The notes: generated by a model from the sequence alone, not told the origin. A stretch of DNA of 64,000 nucleotides from a bacterium BMS3Abin11 (GCA_002897635.1 BDTD01000015.1:124001-188000), one strand, 5' to 3'. Numbered from the stretch's first letter, positions 8,827 to 18,782 are shown. Numbers and translations: made by a program.

Positions 8827-9165
8827 AATGATAAGTTAACATCATATTCCCTGGCATACTTCTCACCCTGCTTAATACTATATGAAATTACCGGGCTAGG
8901 AACCCCAAAGTAATCGGCTATCTCCTTACCTGAAATCCCTAACTCTCTACTTGCCCAAAAAGAAATTAAATTCTTTGCCCTTAAAATACTTTTCGCATCA
9001 AATCGCTTAATGACCGCTCACCGGTACGAATCATGGCATTCACACCCGGTCTCCTCCAAGGCCTTTTCCAATCGAGATAGAAATTCCTCCCTGTCTTGAT
9101 TGTCTCTAAATAGCTTCCGTCGCTCTATTCCCCGGGTAATTACATGATATAGATACAACCAGGAG
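8823..9165 (-). pseudogene. decayed REP-associated tyrosine transposase (Y1 family)
   Basis: Two separated pieces are readable on the minus strand. The N-terminal piece (YHVITRGIERRKLFRDNQDREEFLS, about 9055-9160) ends in a stop. The C-terminal piece (FWASRELGISGKEIADYFGV...GEKYAREY) ends at 8823. The HUH motif and catalytic tyrosine between them are gone, so the enzyme is dead. Perfect inverted repeats flank the remnant, identifying it as a RAYT with its own REP-like ends. It separates the accessory cassette block from the hydrogenase operon. Confidence 0.82.
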
Positions 9166-9229
9166 TGTTAGTCTTTCGTGCCGGGGCATGTACGCAGAGT
9201 ACTTTTAATCTGGGAACAGGTCAATTATC

Positions 9230-9245
9230 TTAACTCCGTCCCCTA
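9230..9245 (-). repeat. right 16-bp inverted repeat of RAYT element
   Basis: TTAACTCCGTCCCCTA is the perfect partner of 8811-8826. Confidence 0.8.
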
Positions 9246-9291
9246 TCCGTTCTGTTCATGATACTCTCCCTTTGAATTTTTTTAAGACCAT

Positions 9292-11088
9292 CTAACAATC
9301 ACTTAAAAGTTCTTTTTTTACTTTAGCCAGCAACATATCGATTTGCTTCTCATCAATATTACCCCGGCAATGTTCAGCGATTTCCATGCCGATCAGTATT
9401 ACCTCTTGAGGGTAGCCGAGTGCTTTAGCTAGTTTCAGTGATTCAGCTAAGCCAAGATCATGGCTGGAAAAAACATCTGATTTGAGCTGGATGATTTCAA
9501 CAAAATTCAATCGCAGAACCTGCCCCGGCTTTCCGGTATTTTTCAGGGCATCGATCAGGATAATCCTGTCTGCATTTTTCAGCTGTTCAAGCAGAGCCGG
9601 ACCGGGCCGATCCAGTGAGAGGAATGATAGATGTTTGTCTTCCATTGTCTGTTTGCTGTATTCCTGCCTGAGTTTTTCAAGCACTTTCCAGCCGAGCTGA
9701 TCTTCTGCAAATGGAGAGCCAATCCCTATTACCCTTATTTTTTCTTCATCTTTTTCCAGTGAGCAGGTCTCATCAATAACAGGCTCAGTATGGCTATGAT
9801 GCTCCACCTTCAGCTCGAGAAAATGGGTTGCACAGGAAATGCAGGGATCATAATTTCTGATCACCTTCTCCGCATGTAACCTCAATACATCTTCATCCTT
9901 ATCCAGCCCAAGGTGCTCCAGTGACAAACGTAGATCCTGTTCGATGCGCGCCTGATTCTGGCTGGTAGGCGGGACAATGCGCGCCGTTTTAACCTGGCCC
10001 ATGCCATCCAGCTCATAGCGATGCCACAATAATCCTCGTGGCGCTTCAGAACAGCCAAAACCGATGCCGGCTTTGGCTGTTACCTTTACATGTGGCTTTT
10101 CGGGTTTGCTATAGTTTTCCAGTAAGCGTGCGGCTTGCAAAATCACATAGTGGATTTCAACCGCACGTGCCACAATACTATGGAACATATTGCGGCTGGG
10201 AAAAGTGATACCGGTGGCATCCATGGTCGAGGTGACTGCCTGAGGTAATTTATCCCGGTTTAAATTAATTCGCGCCAGCGGCCCAAGTAAATAAGGCAGT
10301 CCCTCTAATAAACTATGCAATGCCGTTGAATGGGCTACCTGATGTTCGGCAAAATATTTTTCATATTCCTCAATGCCTATATCCAGCCCCCTGTCCGATA
10401 CGATACGACCACCATTCAGGGGGTATTCACTGGCATGGCGCATGGCGACAGAGATAAAATCCTGTTCATCATCTGGCAAATCCAGTGATGCAGTCCATTT
10501 AACCAGCTCCTCAGCATCCCTGATTGCATCATGCAGCCGTGCAAGCATCAACGCCATCTTTTCTTCGCTCGGGGCTTTATGAAAGCCACCGGCGCAGACA
10601 CCCACTGGGTGTACTGAGCGGCCACCGAACAGGCTTATCAGATCGTTACCCAGCGATTGCAGCCTGAACCCACGGTGAACCTCATAGGCATAATCGGCGG
10701 ACATTTCAATTACACTGTTAAAACCAAGATAATCAGGTGCCGCCAGCATATGGATATGCAGGCTATGGCTTTGTAACCATTCCCCACAGTACATGACCCT
10801 GCGCATATCATGGGTCCAGGGAGTAATTTCCACCTCGAAGATGGACTCTATCGCATGTACAGCACTCATCTGGTAAGCCACCGGGCAAATACCACAGATG
10901 CGGGCGACCGTATCCGGGATGTCGTAGTAGTTACGGCCTTCGAGAAATTTTTCAAAAAATCGTGGCGGCTCATAGATGCGTAAACGCAGTTCATTAATCT
11001 GCTGTCCGCGGATTTTTAGCTCCAGTGCGCCTTCGCCTTCAACGCGAGCCAGCACCGGCACATGGATATCTATGCTTCGGTGTTTCAT
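9292..11088 (-). CDS. hyhL: group 3b-type [NiFe]-hydrogenase large subunit fused to a maturation protease domain
   Basis: Catalytic subunit carrying the NiFe(CN)2CO site of a soluble NAD(P)-linked hydrogenase. The proximal nickel ligands are in RICGIC (Cys65, Cys68) and the distal ones in DPCISCATH (Cys416, Cys419). In the family the chain is cut after this His by a dedicated protease. Here, after a charged linker, residues 450-598 form a complete HyaD/HycI-type endopeptidase: GIGSPFAEDQLG, LIDALKNTGKPGQV (Asp513) and SSHDLGL (His543), matching the nickel-sensing Glu/Asp, Asp and His. A free large subunit would be about 430 aa, so the fusion is the oddity. It overlaps hyhS by 4 nt and is last in the operon. 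Confidence 0.93.
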   Translation of the reverse strand: MKHRSIDIHVPVLARVEGEGALELKIRGQQINELRLRIYEPPRFFEKFLEGRNYYDIPDTVARICGICPVAYQMSAVHAIESIFEVEITPWTHDMRRVMYCGEWLQSHSLHIHMLAAPDYLGFNSVIEMSADYAYEVHRGFRLQSLGNDLISLFGGRSVHPVGVCAGGFHKAPSEEKMALMLARLHDAIRDAEELVKWTASLDLPDDEQDFISVAMRHASEYPLNGGRIVSDRGLDIGIEEYEKYFAEHQVAHSTALHSLLEGLPYLLGPLARINLNRDKLPQAVTSTMDATGITFPSRNMFHSIVARAVEIHYVILQAARLLENYSKPEKPHVKVTAKAGIGFGCSEAPRGLLWHRYELDGMGQVKTARIVPPTSQNQARIEQDLRLSLEHLGLDKDEDVLRLHAEKVIRNYDPCISCATHFLELKVEHHSHTEPVIDETCSLEKDEEKIRVIGIGSPFAEDQLGWKVLEKLRQEYSKQTMEDKHLSFLSLDRPGPALLEQLKNADRIILIDALKNTGKPGQVLRLNFVEIIQLKSDVFSSHDLGLAESLKLAKALGYPQEVILIGMEIAEHCRGNIDEKQIDMLLAKVKKELLSDC

Positions 11089-11879
11089 TTATTCTGTGTC
11101 CCATCTTCCGTGCTTAGATCGTGAAATTCTTTCGCGCCACTGTTGATAAACAGAAAACACCTTGCTGCCTCATCTTTCAATAGTCCCAGTCCTTCGATAC
11201 GCTGATACAGTGAATGAGTATTGATATTCTCGGCAGGGCCATAACAGGCATAACAGGCCCGTCCCATGGAAGGGCACAGGGCGCCACAACCTGTGCGTGT
11301 CACCGGCCCCATGCAGGGTTCGCCTTTGGTCACCAGTACGCAGACATTCTGCTGGCGTTTGCATTGCTGGCAGACATTTTCATTTGGCACTTCAGGTATC
11401 GCGCCAAACAGCAGGCTGCGTATCGCCTGTGTGACCTGCCAGCCATTCACCGGGCAACCCCAGAGTTCAAGGTCGACCTTGATGTGCTGGCTAATGGGCG
11501 TAGAGGTATCAAGGCTGTGAATATGCTCAGGCCGGGCATAGATCTCCGCAACCCATGCTTTTGCATCAGCCATATTGCGTAAAGCCTGTATGCCGCCGCT
11601 GGTTGCACAGGCACCAATACTGATTAAATAACGACTGTTAGCGCGTATTTTTTCAATGCGCTGCTGATCATGTGGGGTGGCAATGCTACCTTCAATAAAC
11701 GCAATATCGACCGGTATATCTTCATCAACCGGGCCTGCTTCGGCAAAATGCACAATATCGACCTGTTGCGTCAGTTTCAGTAAATCCTCGCCCATATTAA
11801 GGAAGGCCAACTGGCAACCGTCACAGGAGTTGAATTTGTGTACCGCTACTTTAGCCCTAAGTTCAGGATTGCTCGGCAT
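11085..11879 (-). CDS. hyhS: [NiFe]-hydrogenase small subunit (group 3b type)
   Basis: Electron-transfer subunit (264 aa) holding iron-sulfur clusters between the NiFe site and the diaphorase module. The proximal cluster ligands are in NSCDGCQLAFLN, IGACAT and LWGCPVNGW; further cysteines are in CQQCKRQQNVC and TGCGALCPSMGRACYACYGP, as in group 3b enzymes. There is no twin-arginine signal, so it is cytoplasmic. A TTG at 11900 is in frame, but the ATG at 11879 follows a GAGG Shine-Dalgarno and starts 1 nt after the hyhG stop, so 11879 is chosen. Confidence 0.93.
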   Translation of the reverse strand: MPSNPELRAKVAVHKFNSCDGCQLAFLNMGEDLLKLTQQVDIVHFAEAGPVDEDIPVDIAFIEGSIATPHDQQRIEKIRANSRYLISIGACATSGGIQALRNMADAKAWVAEIYARPEHIHSLDTSTPISQHIKVDLELWGCPVNGWQVTQAIRSLLFGAIPEVPNENVCQQCKRQQNVCVLVTKGEPCMGPVTRTGCGALCPSMGRACYACYGPAENINTHSLYQRIEGLGLLKDEAARCFLFINSGAKEFHDLSTEDGTQNK

Positions 11880-11880
11880 C

Positions 11881-12714
11881 TCAAAAACCTCGCTTGCCAA
11901 ACAGGGGCTTCAGTTCTTCATAATTAAAGACTGGGCCATCCCTGCAAACAAACTTGCTGCCATATTGGCAGTGTCCGCAATGGCCAATGCCACACTGCAT
12001 ATTACGTTCCATACTCAACCAGATTTTGTTTTCAGCAACACCCTGTTCCAGTATATAGTTAACCACCACCCGCATCATAGCCTCGGGCCCACAAAGCATC
12101 ACGATGGCCTGTTCCCGGTCAAATACCATTTGTTCAAATAAATCAGTGACCCGGCCGATATGAAAAGGCCATATCGGATCGCCATCATCTGCCGCGAGCA
12201 AAACCCGGGTGTCAGGCAATTCACGCCAGTGATCATAACGCTTGCGCCAGATAAGGTCGCTGCTATGCTTTACTCCCTGGACAATATTCAGTTTGCCAAA
12301 ACGCTCACGCCGATTCGCAATATAGTTGATTGCGGAAACCACCGGTGCGCAACCCAGTCCACCGGTTACGATCACAACATCATGTTGTTCTGCTTCCAGT
12401 ACCGGCCAACCACGGCCATACGGCCCGCGAACACCTATTACATCACCAACATTGAGACTGGACATGGCATTGCTCACCCGACCCACTGCGCGGATGGTAT
12501 GATCGATAATATCATCGTCTTTTGGATCAGAGACAATGGAAATGGGAATTTCACCCACGGCATATAAATACAGCATATTGAACTGCCCGGGTTCAAAATT
12601 ATAGGCCAGCTGTATCGCTGGATCAGTAAACTGCAGGCGCAGGGTATACATATTGGGCGATTCCTGAATGTACTCTATGATTTCCGCTGTCATCGGCAAA
12701 TAGGGGTTAGTCAT
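11881..12714 (-). CDS. hyhG: hydrogenase FAD/NAD(P)-binding diaphorase subunit
   Basis: A 277-residue ferredoxin-NADP reductase-type subunit passing electrons between the iron-sulfur chain and NAD(P). Order: FAD-binding barrel (around residue 50, the [20 protein letters not shown] motif), NAD(P)-binding domain ([10 protein letters not shown]), then the C-terminal [2Fe-2S] motif [17 protein letters not shown]. The frame is open to 12825, but GTGAGG precedes the ATG at 12714, which overlaps the hyhB stop by 8 nt. In group 3b enzymes this subunit gives NADP(H) dependence and allows sulfur reduction. Confidence 0.92.
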   Translation of the reverse strand: MTNPYLPMTAEIIEYIQESPNMYTLRLQFTDPAIQLAYNFEPGQFNMLYLYAVGEIPISIVSDPKDDDIIDHTIRAVGRVSNAMSSLNVGDVIGVRGPYGRGWPVLEAEQHDVVIVTGGLGCAPVVSAINYIANRRERFGKLNIVQGVKHSSDLIWRKRYDHWRELPDTRVLLAADDGDPIWPFHIGRVTDLFEQMVFDREQAIVMLCGPEAMMRVVVNYILEQGVAENKIWLSMERNMQCGIGHCGHCQYGSKFVCRDGPVFNYEELKPLFGKRGF

Positions 12715-13825
12715 GCGCCTCACCCTCACAGATGATGGCTGCTTCTTCGGTAAAATCGATTCCAACCGGACACCAGGTAATGCAACGTCCACAGCCGACA
12801 CAGCCTGAACGTGCAAATTGCTCATGCCAGCTTCCCAGTTTGTGTACCATCCATTGACGATATCGCAGACGGGTATCAGGACGGATAGTCAGTCCATGAA
12901 TATAGCTGTGCTGCTGGCTGAAACAGGAATCCCATTGCCGAAAATGCACACTATGGCTTCCGTCCAGTGCGGCTTCTTCATATTCACTATGACAAAAACA
13001 GGTGGGGCAGACCGAGGTACAGTTGCCGCAGGACAGACAGCGCTCGGCTATTTCCTGCCAGCGCGGATGCTGCAGATTCTGCTGTAATTTTTCACTCAAA
13101 TTTTTTGATGGCAAATGGCGTTGCTGCTGTTTAGACTGCGCCATCGCCCTGTCTGCTGCTTGCCGTTGTGCTGTCGTCGCCTCGTTCAGCTTCAGTTGTT
13201 GTCTGACAGAAACACCTTTCTCCGTATGCGCCTGAATAATAAAACCATCATCCAGTTCCGTCAGCAACAGATCATAGCCATAACTGGCTGTGGGGCCATC
13301 ACCGGTGGAAGCACAAAAGCAGGTTTCAGCCGGATGGGTGCAGTTGACCGCGATAAGAAGCAGCCCATCTCTGCGTGCTCGATAGTAAGGGTCGGCATAG
13401 CCATGCTGAAGAAAATGTTTATCATGGATATATAATGCCGCAATGTCACAGCTACGCACGCCGATAATCGCCAGAGGCTTTTTCTCCGGCAACGTTTGCT
13501 GGAATGTGATTTGCCCTTTTGTTTCACAGCTAGATTGCCACAATGACTCATGTGGTGAAAACATCAAAGGCTTCAGCGCCTGTGGGCCATTGGCCCAGGC
13601 AAAATAACGTTTATGTCCACGGTCTTCAAGCCGGTAGAACCCCGGTTTTTGTGTATCGCTCAAGCCCTGTGGCAGGGAGTCAACACGACGAAGCACATCG
13701 TAGTGTATAGTCTGTTCATGAAGCTGAGGGCCGATGCAGGTATAGCCCTGTTGTTCCAGTATATTTACCAGCGTCTGGAATTTGCAGCGAGGCATAAACT
13801 CTATATTATGCGATGGTGTTGTCAT
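12707..13825 (-). CDS. hyhB: hydrogenase beta subunit, 4Fe-4S protein
   Basis: A 372-residue sulfhydrogenase beta-type subunit. Two C-terminal ferredoxin motifs are visible ([14 protein letters not shown] and [16 protein letters not shown]), together with extra cysteines in the middle ([12 protein letters not shown]). It links the small subunit to the flavin subunit. It is the first gene of the hydrogenase operon hyhB-G-S-L, which reads away from hypC across a 117-bp gap. The start at 13825 agrees with family length. Confidence 0.9.
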   Translation of the reverse strand: MTTPSHNIEFMPRCKFQTLVNILEQQGYTCIGPQLHEQTIHYDVLRRVDSLPQGLSDTQKPGFYRLEDRGHKRYFAWANGPQALKPLMFSPHESLWQSSCETKGQITFQQTLPEKKPLAIIGVRSCDIAALYIHDKHFLQHGYADPYYRARRDGLLLIAVNCTHPAETCFCASTGDGPTASYGYDLLLTELDDGFIIQAHTEKGVSVRQQLKLNEATTAQRQAADRAMAQSKQQQRHLPSKNLSEKLQQNLQHPRWQEIAERCLSCGNCTSVCPTCFCHSEYEEAALDGSHSVHFRQWDSCFSQQHSYIHGLTIRPDTRLRYRQWMVHKLGSWHEQFARSGCVGCGRCITWCPVGIDFTEEAAIICEGEAHD

Positions 13826-13942
13826 TTATTAGACCTGCATATATCCTTAATATTGATGCCTGTATGGTCGGGTAAGTGTGGTACCAATTTTTCTCAGCGT
13901 CAACTATACTGGCTGTTAAATCATCGGGATTTAATCAATATT
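13826..13942. promoter_or_regulatory. divergent promoter region between hydrogenase and hyp operons
   Basis: The 117-bp gap must hold the promoters of both operons. A TATACT hexamer at 13905-13910 could serve hypC, but no good -35 is visible. No operator palindrome was recognised. Confidence 0.4.
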
Positions 13943-14170
13943 ATGTGCCTTGCCATTCCCATGAAAATTATTGAGATAAAAGGCCCCCAGTCGCGTTGCT
14001 ACGCGAAAGGCGTCGAGCGTCAGGTGAGCCTGTTTATGATGCAGGATAAGCAACTGAAAATCGGCGACTATGTGATGGTGCATGTCGGTTACGCCATACA
14101 AAAAGTTAATGAGCATGAAGCTCTTTCGTCCTGGGAGCTTTATGATCAGCTGGCAGATCTGGACCACTGA
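13943..14170 (+). CDS. hypC: hydrogenase maturation chaperone HypC
   Basis: A 75-residue chaperone that with HypD assembles and delivers the Fe(CN)2CO unit to the large subunit. The essential N-terminal cysteine is present (MCLAIPMKI), as are the GDYVMVHVGYAI core and the HEAL segment. The frame stays open upstream to 13613, but only the ATG at 13943 exposes Cys2. First gene of hypCABDFE; hypA follows 2 nt later. Confidence 0.95.
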   Translation: MCLAIPMKIIEIKGPQSRCYAKGVERQVSLFMMQDKQLKIGDYVMVHVGYAIQKVNEHEALSSWELYDQLADLDH

Positions 14171-14172
14171 TC

Positions 14173-14517
14173 ATGCATGAACTTTCTATCTGTCAAAGTA
14201 TGTTGAAGCAGGTTAATGCACTTGCCAGAAAACACAGCGCGAGTCAGGTTCAGTCTATCCATCTGCAAATTGGGCCACTCTCCGGCATTGAAGCAGAATT
14301 GTTAATGCAGTCATTTCCGCTTGTCAGTGCAGGCACTATTGCCGAAGGGGCGGAGCTTCACATTGAAAAACTACCGGTGCGTATTCGTTGCCAGCTTTGC
14401 AATAAAGACTCTAATGTAAGTGTAAACCAGCTTATCTGTCCCCATTGCGGAGATAGCGCAACACAGTTACTCAGTGGTGATGAAATGTTTTTACATAGCA
14501 TCAAGCTTGATGGATAA
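14173..14517 (+). CDS. hypA: hydrogenase nickel incorporation protein HypA
   Basis: A 114-residue nickel metallochaperone acting with HypB. It begins MHELS, whose His2 binds nickel, and has a structural zinc site with paired cysteines in CQLC and CPHC near residues 75-95. It lies 2 nt after hypC, so translation is probably coupled. Confidence 0.95.
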   Translation: MHELSICQSMLKQVNALARKHSASQVQSIHLQIGPLSGIEAELLMQSFPLVSAGTIAEGAELHIEKLPVRIRCQLCNKDSNVSVNQLICPHCGDSATQLLSGDEMFLHSIKLDG

Positions 14518-14548
14518 CTAAATAGATAAAATTTCAGGAGCCGGTCTT

Positions 14549-15328
14549 ATGTGTGATACCTGTGGCTGCAATATTACGCCTGCCAATGAACACCTGATTA
14601 AAGCAGGCGGGAAACTGGCTAAAACTCCAAATGGCAATAACAGTATAAGCATACTGAAAAACCTGTTATCTGAAAACGATCATCAGGCCGCTCACAATCG
14701 TCAACACTTCAACAAACACAGCGTACTGGCTGTTAATTTGATGTCCTCCCCCGGTTCCGGCAAAACAGCTCTACTAGAGGCCACTATTGATATACTGAAA
14801 GACAGGTTCAATATCGCGGTTATTGAGGGTGACCTCGAAACTGAAAATGATGCATTGCGTATTCGCAATAAAGGCATTCCGGCGGTTCAGGTCACTACCG
14901 GCAGTGCCTGCCATCTGGATGCACATATGCTGCATGATGCCCTGCATCAACTGGATCTGTCCGCGCTGGATATCCTCTTTATTGAAAATGTAGGTAACCT
15001 AATCTGTCCGGCCAGTTTTGATCTGGGGCAACACAGGAATGTTGTTCTGCTTTCTGTTACAGAAGGGGATGACAAACCGGCAAAATACCCGGTTATGTTT
15101 CGTGCAGGCGATCTGGTATTACTGACTAAAAACGATCTTTTGCCATTGCTTGATGACTTTGATAGCGAAGCTGCCAGGCAGCATATTCGCAAGCTTGCCA
15201 ACCCGGCACCGGTACTGGAAATATCAGCCAGACAACCCGCCACTGTTTCAGGCTGGATTGACTGGCTAGAAACTGAAATGAATAAAATGAGGCATGAAAC
15301 GGTAATACCACACTCGCATGTCAGATAA
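14549..15328 (+). CDS. hypB: hydrogenase nickel-insertion GTPase HypB
   Basis: A 259-residue SIMIBI-class GTPase driving nickel insertion into the hydrogenase large subunit. The N-terminus MCDTCGCN is the high-affinity nickel motif. The P-loop reads SSPGSGKTALLE (about residues 68-79), followed by IEGDLETENDA, the ENVGNLICP metal-site region and TKNDLL base specificity. There is no His-rich storage stretch. CAGGAG precedes the start. It overlaps hypD by 11 nt. Confidence 0.95.
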   Translation: MCDTCGCNITPANEHLIKAGGKLAKTPNGNNSISILKNLLSENDHQAAHNRQHFNKHSVLAVNLMSSPGSGKTALLEATIDILKDRFNIAVIEGDLETENDALRIRNKGIPAVQVTTGSACHLDAHMLHDALHQLDLSALDILFIENVGNLICPASFDLGQHRNVVLLSVTEGDDKPAKYPVMFRAGDLVLLTKNDLLPLLDDFDSEAARQHIRKLANPAPVLEISARQPATVSGWIDWLETEMNKMRHETVIPHSHVR

Positions 15329-16430
15329 ATCAAAATACTGGCTTGATGCCATACATGAAATAGCAACAGAGCAAGCATTTCGTATTATGAATGTCTGCGG
15401 CGGTCATGAACGTACAATTAGCCTGGCCGGCATTCGCAGCCTGTTACCCAAAAGTATCGAACTGATCCCCGGTCCAGGTTGCCCGGTTTGTATTTGTCCG
15501 GAGGAGGACATCTATCAGGCCATGCAACTGGCGCTGCATGAAAACATCACCCTGCTTGCCTTTGGTGATATGTTGCGTGTGCCCGTGAATACTGCAAAAA
15601 ACCAACCGCGTTCACTGGAACAGGCGCGTAGCCATGGCGCTGATGTAAAACCCATTGCCTCACTGCTGGATGTCATCAGTATCGCCCGTGCGAATCCGCA
15701 GCGAAAAACCGTTTTTTTTGCCGCCGGTTTTGAGACTACCATGGCACCGGTTGCGGCCATGATGCTGGAAGGTATACCGGACAACCTGTTGCTGCTATTG
15801 TCAGGCCGACTGACCTGGCCTGCCGTCGCCATGTTATTGCAATCGCAACAGGCCGGCTTTGATGCGCTGGTGGCACCGGGACATGTTTGTGCAACCATGG
15901 GCGCGGAACAGTGGCAGTTCCTGATCGATGATTATCAGCTGCCCGTAGCCGTTGCCGGTTTTGAAACAGAAAGCCTGCTGGCGGCGTTTTATTCCGTATT
16001 GCGACAATATCAGGGGCAACGCCTGTTTCTTGATAACTGTTATTCACAGGTTGTTCTGTCCGCTGGTAACTCATGCGCACAGGAATATCTACAGATGGCC
16101 TTTGACGTGGTTGATAGTCAGTGGCGCGGAGTCGGTGCAATTGCGGTATCTGGTTACCAACTAAAGTCATCATTTACCATGCATGATGCACGGCTGCAAT
16201 TCCCGGACTACGAGGTGCAAAATCGACGCCGTCGCGGTGAGATGCCACCCGGTTGTGACTGCGCCAAAGTCTTACTGGGTAAAATTTATCCAGACCAGTG
16301 TCGCCTCTATGGCAGAGCCTGTATCCCGCAACATCCTGTTGGACCCTGTATGGTATCCGATGAAGGGGCATGTCAAATCTGGTGGGCCAGTGGCCTGCGC
16401 GATAATACGCCTGAACAACTCGCGTTATAG
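15318..16430 (+). CDS. hypD: hydrogenase Fe-cofactor assembly protein HypD
   Basis: A 370-residue protein with a [4Fe-4S] cluster and redox cysteines; with HypC it forms the scaffold on which CN and CO are attached to iron. Signatures are MNVCGGHE, PGPGCPVC, FFAAGFETTMAP, PGHVCA and the C-terminal cysteines (PPGCDCAKVLLGK, DQCRLYGRACIP, GPCMVSDEGAC). Length is normal. The 11-nt overlap with hypB suggests translational coupling. Confidence 0.95.
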   Translation: MSDKSKYWLDAIHEIATEQAFRIMNVCGGHERTISLAGIRSLLPKSIELIPGPGCPVCICPEEDIYQAMQLALHENITLLAFGDMLRVPVNTAKNQPRSLEQARSHGADVKPIASLLDVISIARANPQRKTVFFAAGFETTMAPVAAMMLEGIPDNLLLLLSGRLTWPAVAMLLQSQQAGFDALVAPGHVCATMGAEQWQFLIDDYQLPVAVAGFETESLLAAFYSVLRQYQGQRLFLDNCYSQVVLSAGNSCAQEYLQMAFDVVDSQWRGVGAIAVSGYQLKSSFTMHDARLQFPDYEVQNRRRRGEMPPGCDCAKVLLGKIYPDQCRLYGRACIPQHPVGPCMVSDEGACQIWWASGLRDNTPEQLAL

Positions 16431-16442
16431 TTAATATGCTCA

Positions 16443-18755
16443 ATGACGGTTATGCCTGAGGCGAATATTACCGACAAGGTTCAAGTGGCATACCAGCTAT
16501 GCATGAGCGGACAGGTGCAGGGGGTGGGTTTTCGCCCCTTTGTTTATCGCACCGCAACAACGCTCGGTATTACCGGCTGGGTTCAAAATGGCAAAGGAAA
16601 TGTCATAATTCATGCCCAGGCAGATGAGCCATGCATCAACCGGTTTATTTATCAGCTCCTCCATCAGGCACCGGCCATCGCCCGCCCGACTCTGGAACAC
16701 AAAAACAGCGCAGACCTGGAAGACCTCAGTGAGTTTACTATTCGCGCCAGTCGCTCATTGTCTAAACCGGTCATACATACCCCGCCGGATTATTATCTTT
16801 GTGGTGATTGTATCAGGGAGCTGAATGATCCCACCAACAGGCGTTATCGTTATCCCTTTATTAACTGCACCCAGTGCGGCCCACGTTACAGCATTATTCA
16901 CCAGTTACCTTATGATCGCATCAATACCAGCATGTCTGAGTTTGTTCTTTGCCCGGACTGTCAAAAAGAATACGCTGACCCGCATGATCGTCGCTTCCAT
17001 GCCGAACCCGTGGCCTGTCCTGTCTGTGGTCCGCAGTTAACTTTTTGCAGTGAGGAAAAAATCATCAGCGATACGCAACAGGCTCTGTCAAAAGCTATAG
17101 ACTTTTTACATGCCGGAAAGATTATTGCGGTTAAGGGAATAGGGGGTTACCACCTGATCTGTGATGCACGAAATGATGAAGCAATACAAAACCTGCGCCT
17201 ACGCAAAGCACGACCTCACAAACCGTTTGCCATTATGTTTCCTGCACAGGGAGATGATGGTCTGGATTTTGTACGCCAGTATACAAAACTGGATCAGGTA
17301 GCCGCACAATTATTAACTAATCCGGCAAGGCCGATAGTATTGCTGGAGACAGAACAGCGTCATGAGCTGTCAGATAATATTGCGCCGGGACTTAAGCAGC
17401 TTGGCATTTTTCTGCCCTACAGTCCGTTACATTATTTACTGCTGCAGGAATTTAATGCACCGATAATTGCAAGCTCGGCCAATATCAGTGGTGAACCTGT
17501 ACTGACTGACAATGATGAAGTTGAACAACGTCTTGCGCATATTGCCGATGCTTTTTTGCACCATAATCGTCGCATTGTTCGTCCGGCTGATGACAGTGTG
17601 TACCAGCTGATCAATAATCTGCCCCGACCAATACGCCTGGGTCGGGGTGTTTCACCTCTTGAACTCGAGCTGCCTTTTAATATTGATACACCTGTGCTGG
17701 CAGTGGGTGGGCAAATGAAAAATACCATCGCTCTGGCCTGGGATAATCGTCTGCTGGTCTCGCCGCATATTGGTGAGCTTGACTCGCCGCGAAGTATGGA
17801 AGTGTTTGAACAGGCAATCAATGATCTGCAAAATTTATATGAAATTGAGGCCACAATCGTTGCCTGTGATGCGCACCCTGATTACCGTTCTCATCGCTGG
17901 GCAAAACAAAGTGGCAAAAAAATAGTTCCGGTGTTTCATCACCATGCCCATGCCTCCGCCCTGGTGCTTGAAAACATTCAGGCAGAAGTGACGCAAAAAC
18001 CCTGGCTGGTATTTACATGGGATGGAACCGGCTATGGTGAAGGTGGCAGCCTCTGGGGAGGAGAAGCCCTGTTTGGGCAACCAGGGGCATGGCAACGGGT
18101 CGCCAGTTTTAAACCGTTTTATCTTCCCGGTGGTGACAGGGCCGGGCGTGAACCCTGGCGCAGTGCCGCTGCGCTATGCTGGCAGGCAGGTATTAACTAC
18201 AGGGCAACTCAGCAAGTTGCATTATTCAAATCAGCATGGGACAAACGCATTAACTGCCCATCATCAACTTCCGTTGGCCGCCTGTTTGATGCAGCAAGTT
18301 CATTAACTGGTCTGCTCGATAAGACCAGCTTTGAAGGGCAGGGGGCTATCTACCTGGAAGCACAGCTGGATAGCCGGACGGATGCGCTTTCAGAAGCCGA
18401 ACCCCTGGCAATGCATTTGAATGAAAAAAATATTCTCGAAGCAGACTGGAGCAGCCTGCTGCCAATATTGCGAAACAAAGACCTGAGTGTTGCTCAACGC
18501 AGCCAGTATTTTCATAGCACCCTTGCCGCTACCCTGCTAAAAAAATCAGCCCTGTTACGCGAATGTTATGGTGACTTTTATATTGGCCTGACTGGTGGTG
18601 TTTTTCAGAATAAACATCTGACTGAATATATTATTAAAATGATGCAGCAACAGGGTTTTGTGGTTCATTTAAATAAACAACTGCCCTGTAACGATGCGGG
18701 TTTGAGCGCCGGGCAAATTATGGAAGTTGCTAGCAGGTTAGCCAGAACAGATTAA
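16443..18755 (+). CDS. hypF: carbamoyltransferase HypF
   Basis: A 770-residue enzyme that transfers carbamoyl phosphate to the C-terminal Cys of HypE for cyanide synthesis. Domains in order: acylphosphatase (QVQGVGFRPFVYR), two zinc fingers (CGDCIRELND...CTQCGPRYS and CPDCQKEY...CPVCGP), YrdC-like (IIAVKGIGGYHL...RKARPHKPFA) and the Kae1/TobZ-like C-terminal part with metal-binding histidines (VFHHHAHASALVLEN, GTGYGEGGSLWGGE). Full length; start chosen 12 nt after hypD. Confidence 0.95.
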   Translation: MTVMPEANITDKVQVAYQLCMSGQVQGVGFRPFVYRTATTLGITGWVQNGKGNVIIHAQADEPCINRFIYQLLHQAPAIARPTLEHKNSADLEDLSEFTIRASRSLSKPVIHTPPDYYLCGDCIRELNDPTNRRYRYPFINCTQCGPRYSIIHQLPYDRINTSMSEFVLCPDCQKEYADPHDRRFHAEPVACPVCGPQLTFCSEEKIISDTQQALSKAIDFLHAGKIIAVKGIGGYHLICDARNDEAIQNLRLRKARPHKPFAIMFPAQGDDGLDFVRQYTKLDQVAAQLLTNPARPIVLLETEQRHELSDNIAPGLKQLGIFLPYSPLHYLLLQEFNAPIIASSANISGEPVLTDNDEVEQRLAHIADAFLHHNRRIVRPADDSVYQLINNLPRPIRLGRGVSPLELELPFNIDTPVLAVGGQMKNTIALAWDNRLLVSPHIGELDSPRSMEVFEQAINDLQNLYEIEATIVACDAHPDYRSHRWAKQSGKKIVPVFHHHAHASALVLENIQAEVTQKPWLVFTWDGTGYGEGGSLWGGEALFGQPGAWQRVASFKPFYLPGGDRAGREPWRSAAALCWQAGINYRATQQVALFKSAWDKRINCPSSTSVGRLFDAASSLTGLLDKTSFEGQGAIYLEAQLDSRTDALSEAEPLAMHLNEKNILEADWSSLLPILRNKDLSVAQRSQYFHSTLAATLLKKSALLRECYGDFYIGLTGGVFQNKHLTEYIIKMMQQQGFVVHLNKQLPCNDAGLSAGQIMEVASRLARTD

Positions 18756-18782
18756 TAATAATTCAATAACAGGCACACTAAA

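Noticed and set aside
13613-13942. N-terminal extension of HypC
   Set aside because: It overlaps the start of the divergent hyhB and lacks family features; HypC needs Met-Cys at its N-terminus, which the ATG at 13943 gives.
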